DNA of 64,000 nt from Bacteroidales bacterium (GTDB lineage Bacteria; Bacteroidota; Bacteroidia; Bacteroidales; 4484-276). Within the stretch, counting starts at the first letter, position 1. Each line of letters opens with the position of its first letter. Shown piece by piece: positions 59,828 through 64,000 of this stretch. A program made the position numbers and the translations under genes. The notes beneath the pieces are model-generated. The model saw nothing but the letters and a program-made list of their open reading frames with translations. It was not told the DNA's origin and did no database searches. The stretch is taken from positions 62,001-126,000 of the forward strand of contig DASRND010000007.1 in the NCBI GenBank assembly GCA_035647615.1, given 5' to 3'.

Positions 59828-62035
59828 CTACTCCAGATGCCCCATCAGGAAACTCGTGATCTTTTTGTAAAGATGCATGCGCGTGTTTTTTCCGGTGTAG
59901 ATGCCGTGGTTGGAGTTGGGATAAAACATCAAATCAAAATCCTTGTCGGCGGCCACCAGTGCCGTTATCAGGTCGATGCTGTTTTGCGGATGCACGTTGT
60001 CGTCGGACATTCCGTGGATGAGCAGGAAATCGCCCTGCAGTTTCTCCACGTGATTGATGGGCGAGTTGTCGTCGTAACCTTCGGGGTTTTCCTGTGGCGT
60101 GCGCATAAACCGTTCGGTGTAAATATTATCATAATAACGCCAATTGGTAACGGGCGCCACGGCCACACCCACATCAAACACGCCGGCACCTTTGGTCAAT
60201 AGCAGTGTCGACATAAACCCGCCGTAGCTCCAGCCAAACACAGCAATGCGGTTGCTGTCGATGTAGGGCAACTGTCCCAGATAGCGGGCAGCTTCAATCT
60301 GATCGATGGTTTCGTATTTTCCCAACTGCCGGTAGGTCATCTTTTTGAAAGCCTCGCCACGGGCGCCCGTTCCGCGATTGTCCACCGACACCACCATGAT
60401 GCCGTGCTTCGCCAGATATTGGTTGTAAAGTTCGCCGCCGCGGTAGTTGTTGGTAACGGTTTGCGATCCCGGCCCACCATAAATATCAAAGAGAACCGGA
60501 TATTGCCGGGTGCTGTCGAAGTCGAAAGGCAAAATTTTCCATGCGTTGAGTGTAACGCCTTCGGGCGTGGTGATGGTAAAAAAGGTACGCGGCTGCAAGT
60601 TGTATTTGGCACGGGTAGCCAGCAGCTCCTGGTTGTCTTCGAGGATGCGGATGGTCTCTCCGTTTTTGCCTTTATTAACCGAATACACCGGCGGTGTGTT
60701 AGCGTCCGACCAGGTTTGGATAAAATATTTGTTGTCGGCGCTAAAGCGGGCGCTGTTGGTGCCTTTGCGAGGGGTGAGCAATGTCTTGTTTTTTCCATTA
60801 AAGCTTACGCTAAAAACCTGCCGATCCATCGGCGTGGGGATCGCAGCCTGATAAAAGACCTTTTCATTTTTCTCGTCCACAGCTATCAGCTCGGTCACGT
60901 CGAAGTCGCCGCTGGTGATCGCTTTCATTTCTTGTTTTTTAATATCAAAAAGATAAATATGGTTGAAGCCGCTGCGTTCGCTGGTGATGATAAACCGGCT
61001 GCCATCGCCAAGAAACGAAATATTGTCATAGTTGCTGTCGTCGATATAAAACTCGTTGTCCTCGCTGTAAACAGTTCGTGTGGCGCCACCGGCAAGATTG
61101 GCATAAAGCACGTCGAGATGGTTTTGCAGCCGGTTGACGCGTAAAACAGCCAGCACCTGCGGGTCGGGCGTAAAGAAGATGCGCGGGATGTACTGGTCAG
61201 TTTCCTCACCCACATCCACCGGCATAATCTTGCCTGTATTAACATCGTAAACCTGAACCGTTACCAGGGAATTGTCTTCGCCGGCTTTGGGATATTTGTA
61301 TTCGTCCCTTTCGGGATACAACTCGCCGTAAGTGGTAAGCTGCCATTGTTTTACGTTGGATTCGTCGAAACGCATAAACGCCAGATAACGGCTGTCGGGC
61401 GACCAGTCGAAACCCTTCACCACAGCAAACTCCTCTTCGTACACCCAGTCGGTGGTACCATTGATGATACTGCCCGGCTTTCCATCACGAGTTATCTGAT
61501 GCTCCTCGTTGGTGGTCAGATCTTTTATAAAAAGATTGTTGTCGCGCACAAAAGCTACTTTTTCTCCATCGGGCGAAAACGTGGCCAGTTGTTGTTTTCC
61601 GTTTCCGGAAAGGGGTTTTAGGTTTTTGGTTTTCAAATCAAAAATATAATAATCCGAGCGCGAAGAGCGGCGGTAGATAGGCTCGGTGTTGGTGCCGAAA
61701 AGGATTTTGGTTTCGTCGTCGCTGAATTCATAATTGTACAACGCAATGGGCTGCGTTTCTCCTTCGGGGGTCAGCTGATCGGAGGTAACGATCACGTCGG
61801 TGAGGAGGCCGGTTTGGTAGCTGTAGGCGTTTATCGAATCGCGCTTGATCTGGGTGTAGCGCTCTCCTCCGTTCATCGGGCGGATGCCGCGCACCGACTT
61901 TGGAGCAAAAGTGCGGGTGTTAAAGATCAGGTCGAGGCTCAGTGTGTCGGCGGCTTGCTGCGCCATTGCCGTAAGGCCTAAAAACATAGCGGTAATCGCG
62001 AAAAGCACAATTCGGAAATTCTTATTCATCATCAT
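59828..62035 (-). CDS. dipeptidyl peptidase IV (S9B)
   Basis: A 735-residue secreted serine peptidase. A signal peptide (to about LTAMAQQ) precedes an eight-bladed propeller and the alpha/beta hydrolase domain at the C-terminus. The catalytic Ser is in FGWSYGGFMS, the Asp in MSDDNVHPQNS and the His in NSNHGIYTG. The Glu pair that binds the substrate N-terminus is probably in NGTTDWVYEEEFAVVKG. It removes X-Pro dipeptides. The start is one of three consecutive ATGs at 62035, the longest of which is given; an upstream extension lacks a signal peptide. Confidence 0.93.
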   Translation of the reverse strand: MMMNKNFRIVLFAITAMFLGLTAMAQQAADTLSLDLIFNTRTFAPKSVRGIRPMNGGERYTQIKRDSINAYSYQTGLLTDVIVTSDQLTPEGETQPIALYNYEFSDDETKILFGTNTEPIYRRSSRSDYYIFDLKTKNLKPLSGNGKQQLATFSPDGEKVAFVRDNNLFIKDLTTNEEHQITRDGKPGSIINGTTDWVYEEEFAVVKGFDWSPDSRYLAFMRFDESNVKQWQLTTYGELYPERDEYKYPKAGEDNSLVTVQVYDVNTGKIMPVDVGEETDQYIPRIFFTPDPQVLAVLRVNRLQNHLDVLYANLAGGATRTVYSEDNEFYIDDSNYDNISFLGDGSRFIITSERSGFNHIYLFDIKKQEMKAITSGDFDVTELIAVDEKNEKVFYQAAIPTPMDRQVFSVSFNGKNKTLLTPRKGTNSARFSADNKYFIQTWSDANTPPVYSVNKGKNGETIRILEDNQELLATRAKYNLQPRTFFTITTPEGVTLNAWKILPFDFDSTRQYPVLFDIYGGPGSQTVTNNYRGGELYNQYLAKHGIMVVSVDNRGTGARGEAFKKMTYRQLGKYETIDQIEAARYLGQLPYIDSNRIAVFGWSYGGFMSTLLLTKGAGVFDVGVAVAPVTNWRYYDNIYTERFMRTPQENPEGYDDNSPINHVEKLQGDFLLIHGMSDDNVHPQNSIDLITALVAADKDFDLMFYPNSNHGIYTGKNTRMHLYKKITSFLMGHLE

Positions 62036-62115
62036 TATTTTTAGTTGATTAATACACGATACAAATTGTAAACGGCCAAAATTAAAAATTCTCCGCGTAA
62101 GAACAGGGTTTTTAT

Positions 62116-62123
62116 TATTTTTG
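62116..62123 (+). promoter_or_regulatory. -7 box of tRNA-Val
   Basis: TATTTTTG, 17 bp before the mature tRNA. It reads away from the dipeptidyl-peptidase gene. Confidence 0.45.
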
Positions 62124-62140
62124 CCGCAACATTGCAAAAC

Positions 62141-62215
62141 GGGACGTTAGCTCAGTTGGTTTAGAGCGCTTGCTTGACAGGCAAGAGGTCACTGGTTCGA
62201 TTCCAGTACGCCCCA
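62141..62215 (+). tRNA. tRNA-Val (GAC)
   Basis: Cloverleaf: acceptor GGGACGT with ACGCCCC, D stem GCTC/GAGC, anticodon stem CTTGC/GCAAG with loop TTGACAG (anticodon GAC), variable loop AGGTC, T stem ACTGG/CCAGT with loop TTCGATT, discriminator A. The CCA end is not encoded. The acceptor has one A-C mismatch at the fourth pair. Confidence 0.95.
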
Positions 62216-62223
62216 CAATGAAG

Positions 62224-62260
62224 GACAGGGAGTTAGAGTAAAATCTGACTCCCTGTTTTC
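62224..62260 (+). terminator. terminator after tRNA-Val
   Basis: ACAGGGAGT pairs with ACTCCCTGT and is followed by TTTTC. Confidence 0.7.
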
Positions 62261-62945
62261 TTTTGAGTTTAAACATAGTTTAAACAGATGCCTGGTGGCC
62301 TCTTTGGAGTGGCGAGAAAACTAACAGTACACCTGAGAATTACTTATTGTCCTCTAGAAATTACCCCTTTCCAGGTGCCTTTTAAATAGGGAATTACATA
62401 AGGTAATCATCATCAGGCGGCAAGGCTTAGTTTATTTCGGTTTGTTTATTCTGCTTGACAAACTGGACCGTCCCGCCCTGAATTGTAAATGCAGCTGCAC
62501 CGCTAACTTTTCAAGGGATGTGACCGATCTTTACAAATTGTACCCAAAAAAATACTTCTTGAAACGATTTTTAGACAGAAAATGGGCGAGTTACTGTTCA
62601 AAAAGGGCGACTTTCGTATGAAAAAAGTCATTTCATTTAATCTACCTCGCTGGAAATCTGCATTTTAACCTTTGTCAAACTTTTTCAAAGTTTGCCTTCG
62701 GAGAATAACTAACGACCCGCCCTGCTTCGTAAGTGAAATTGCACTTACCGTTTTTAAACGGAAATATGACGCAAGCCGCTCGCACAGGGCAAAAGAAAGC
62801 CACCAACGGTTGAGTATGGAAGCAGCATTTGAAAGCTCAAGTTTTGGTGTTTTGAGTGAAAGATTTATCTGGCAGTAAATCGACGAGAATTGCAATTGCA
62901 ATTACAAGTAACGGATAGTGACATCAGAACTAAGTATCGCCTACA
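62261..62945. other. 685-bp gap between tRNA and the BREX gene
   Basis: No convincing gene. It holds two related motifs: CCCGCCCTG followed by a small palindrome at 62466-62502 (TGCAGCTGCA) and at 62713-62750 (GTAAGTG/CACTTAC). A perfect 8-bp hairpin CAAACTTT/AAAGTTTG lies at 62676-62694. Confidence 0.45.
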
Positions 62946-64000
62946 TTACTTTTCAAAATCCCGCAAAATTGTAACCTCACAAGCTTTGCACTGCCGTTTT
63001 TCCTGATAGTATTCTGCAATGTCGTACCAGCCACCAGTCTTTTGAAAGATATCAAGTCCTCGGCCCAAAATGATCTTCCAACCGTTATTAGGTTCAATAG
63101 ACCGGTCGTGTGCATTTTCGTCAAATTCGTAGGTGAAGAGAATTCCTAGAGGTTCAAGAGACTCTGTTATGTTCCTGAATGCTTCCTTTACATTTTCAAT
63201 GTAATCTTCACTATTGTATGTGACCAAGTGGAATTTGACCTCCTCTACTTCTCCTTTCTGTTCAGCAACTAGCTTCGTTAACTCCATCAGGTTCCTAAGC
63301 TGATAAGGCAACCTGACGTAAGGATCAACAACTTTAATCTCTGTGGCACCGATCAGATAATCGCCAAATAGGTTTTTATATGAAATCCCCGTTTGATTGT
63401 CGCGGATTATCCGATGGCAAGCCTCTAAATTATTAAAGTTTATTTCTTTCTTTTCTTCCTTTTGCTCTTCTACGGCTTTCTTCTTACCGAAAAGCTCTTC
63501 TATTTCAAGAGTTTCTATGTCAACCTTTTTACCGCTGGATTTAATAACGTAACTAAAATCCACTTCCTCGAAGGTCTCATCCATTTTGATAAGCTGCTGC
63601 TTCACTCGTTTGCGGTTCTCAATAGCCAGATCCAGCAATTCTTTGGCTTCATCTTCATTGTATTCATTATTCGGATAAATGACTTTCAACAAACCAGAAA
63701 ATGTTTTTGAAATCGAATTTTTATCCCTTGTTGTGATAGAATCTGATAGCTGAAAGTACTTACTATACGCATGCATGTGATCCTCTTTGCGCAGCTCCTT
63801 TAGGACCTCAGCCAGATAGTCCACTATGAACCCATAGCTATCTGTGAACATTTCATTCCGTAGCTTTTGCACCTCCCACCCTGGTATGTATGCATGGATT
63901 CTATCGAGAAATGCTGCATCATTATAATCCTGTGGAAGTGCTTCAAATAAATTGGAGTGTTTGAGCATGTAGGGAACGGAGTGATCTGTATTGCCAACAA
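62946..64000 (-). CDS. brxL: BREX BrxL-type AAA+ protein with MITD1-C-like tail, partial
   Basis: The gene runs off the right edge; 351 codons are visible. The first Met in frame (63968) is internal, since the frame stays open to the edge and encodes VGNTDHSVPY before it, part of the conserved BrxL VGN motif. Then come LFEALP, AFLDRIHAYIPGWEVQKLR, the sensor/lid part of BrxL-type AAA+ proteins, TTRDKNSISKTFSGLLKV and VDFSYV. Instead of a Lon-type protease domain the C-terminus (from about SYKNLFGDYL to DFEK) has ATEIKVVDPYVRLPYQLRN and GWKIILGRGLDIFQK, matching the MITD1 C-terminal (MIT_C) domain. Phage defence by BREX is likely; no other BREX gene is visible. Confidence 0.8.
   Translation of the reverse strand, partial: VGNTDHSVPYMLKHSNLFEALPQDYNDAAFLDRIHAYIPGWEVQKLRNEMFTDSYGFIVDYLAEVLKELRKEDHMHAYSKYFQLSDSITTRDKNSISKTFSGLLKVIYPNNEYNEDEAKELLDLAIENRKRVKQQLIKMDETFEEVDFSYVIKSSGKKVDIETLEIEELFGKKKAVEEQKEEKKEINFNNLEACHRIIRDNQTGISYKNLFGDYLIGATEIKVVDPYVRLPYQLRNLMELTKLVAEQKGEVEEVKFHLVTYNSEDYIENVKEAFRNITESLEPLGILFTYEFDENAHDRSIEPNNGWKIILGRGLDIFQKTGGWYDIAEYYQEKRQCKACEVTILRDFEK

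Noticed and set aside
62672-62901. Open frames of 68 and 78 codons on both strands between tRNA and the BREX gene
   Set aside because: They overlap each other on opposite strands, have no ribosome-binding site and no recognisable family.
1-64000. CRISPR arrays, rRNA genes and transposase genes
   Set aside because: No direct-repeat array with regular spacers, no rRNA signature and no transposase or integrase motif was seen on either strand.

Overview
The window is a stretch of a Bacteroidota chromosome, most likely an anaerobic member of the Bacteroidales. The signs are two secreted proteins with type IX secretion (T9SS) C-terminal sorting domains, DUF4465, DUF3078, DUF3109 and DUF438 proteins, many lipoproteins (one with an acidic CSKDDDDD surface-export signal), a three-gene SurA-type chaperone cluster, and repeated TAnnTTTG (-7) promoter boxes, in a few places with a TTG or TTTG box 19-20 bp upstream. 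No rRNA gene, CRISPR array, transposase or integrase was recognised. There is one tRNA gene (Val, GAC).

Layout. 86-3877 is a nitrosative-stress and Fe-S repair cluster on the minus strand (Rrf2-type regulator, RIC/YtfE di-iron protein, ferredoxin, DUF438/hemerythrin-PAS protein, flavodoxin-reductase-like protein). A 20-bp near-perfect palindrome overlaps the regulator's own promoter. 4119-6128 holds two abutting T9SS cargo genes. 6306-15839 is catabolic and housekeeping: MgtE, sialidase, amidohydrolase, DsrE-like protein, alpha-galactosidase, FAD/NAD(P)-binding protein and TadA. 16006-28556 carries a Na+/solute symporter, ferritin, DUF3109, ThpR, prenyl synthase, a radical SAM protein, two HD proteins, a PBP4-type peptidase, an M64 peptidase and several unknown membrane or lipoproteins.

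28557-37232 is mostly accessory and AT-rich. It has a two-gene restriction-modification system with a 4-bp overlap, a GNAT acetyltransferase, a pentapeptide-repeat protein, an M81 peptidase that looks core-like, then a block of unknown small genes and a truncated PP2C phosphatase. 37233-55256 returns to core genes: PBP1C, IMP dehydrogenase, three PPIase/SurA genes, a MoxR ATPase, an HlyD-FtsX-TolC export set without its ATPase, GlyA, DUF3078, MscL and an MscS-type channel. 55334-57743 has a surface lipoprotein and a coupled pair of nuclease-like genes (GIY-YIG-like plus Mrr-type). 58193-62035 encodes an aromatic-amino-acid decarboxylase and a dipeptidyl peptidase IV. Downstream of the tRNA-Val gene, the right edge is the 3' part of a BREX BrxL-type AAA+ gene whose C-terminus is a MITD1-C-like domain instead of a Lon protease.

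The most unusual feature is a family of five palindromic elements, each exactly 82 bp (18911, 28737, 32407, 34163, 57960), with terminal inverted repeats of about 15 bp. Four of the five lie at edges of accessory segments. After two of them (28737 and 34163) the same leader of roughly 180 bp and the start of a micro-ORF are duplicated. Heptanucleotide tandem arrays just downstream of stop codons (two, possibly four loci), a nested inverted-repeat element at 49590-49786, and a pair of operator-like palindromes 32 bp apart upstream of the DsrE gene are further non-coding structures. Gene identities come from recognising motifs and family resemblance by reading; no database search was possible.
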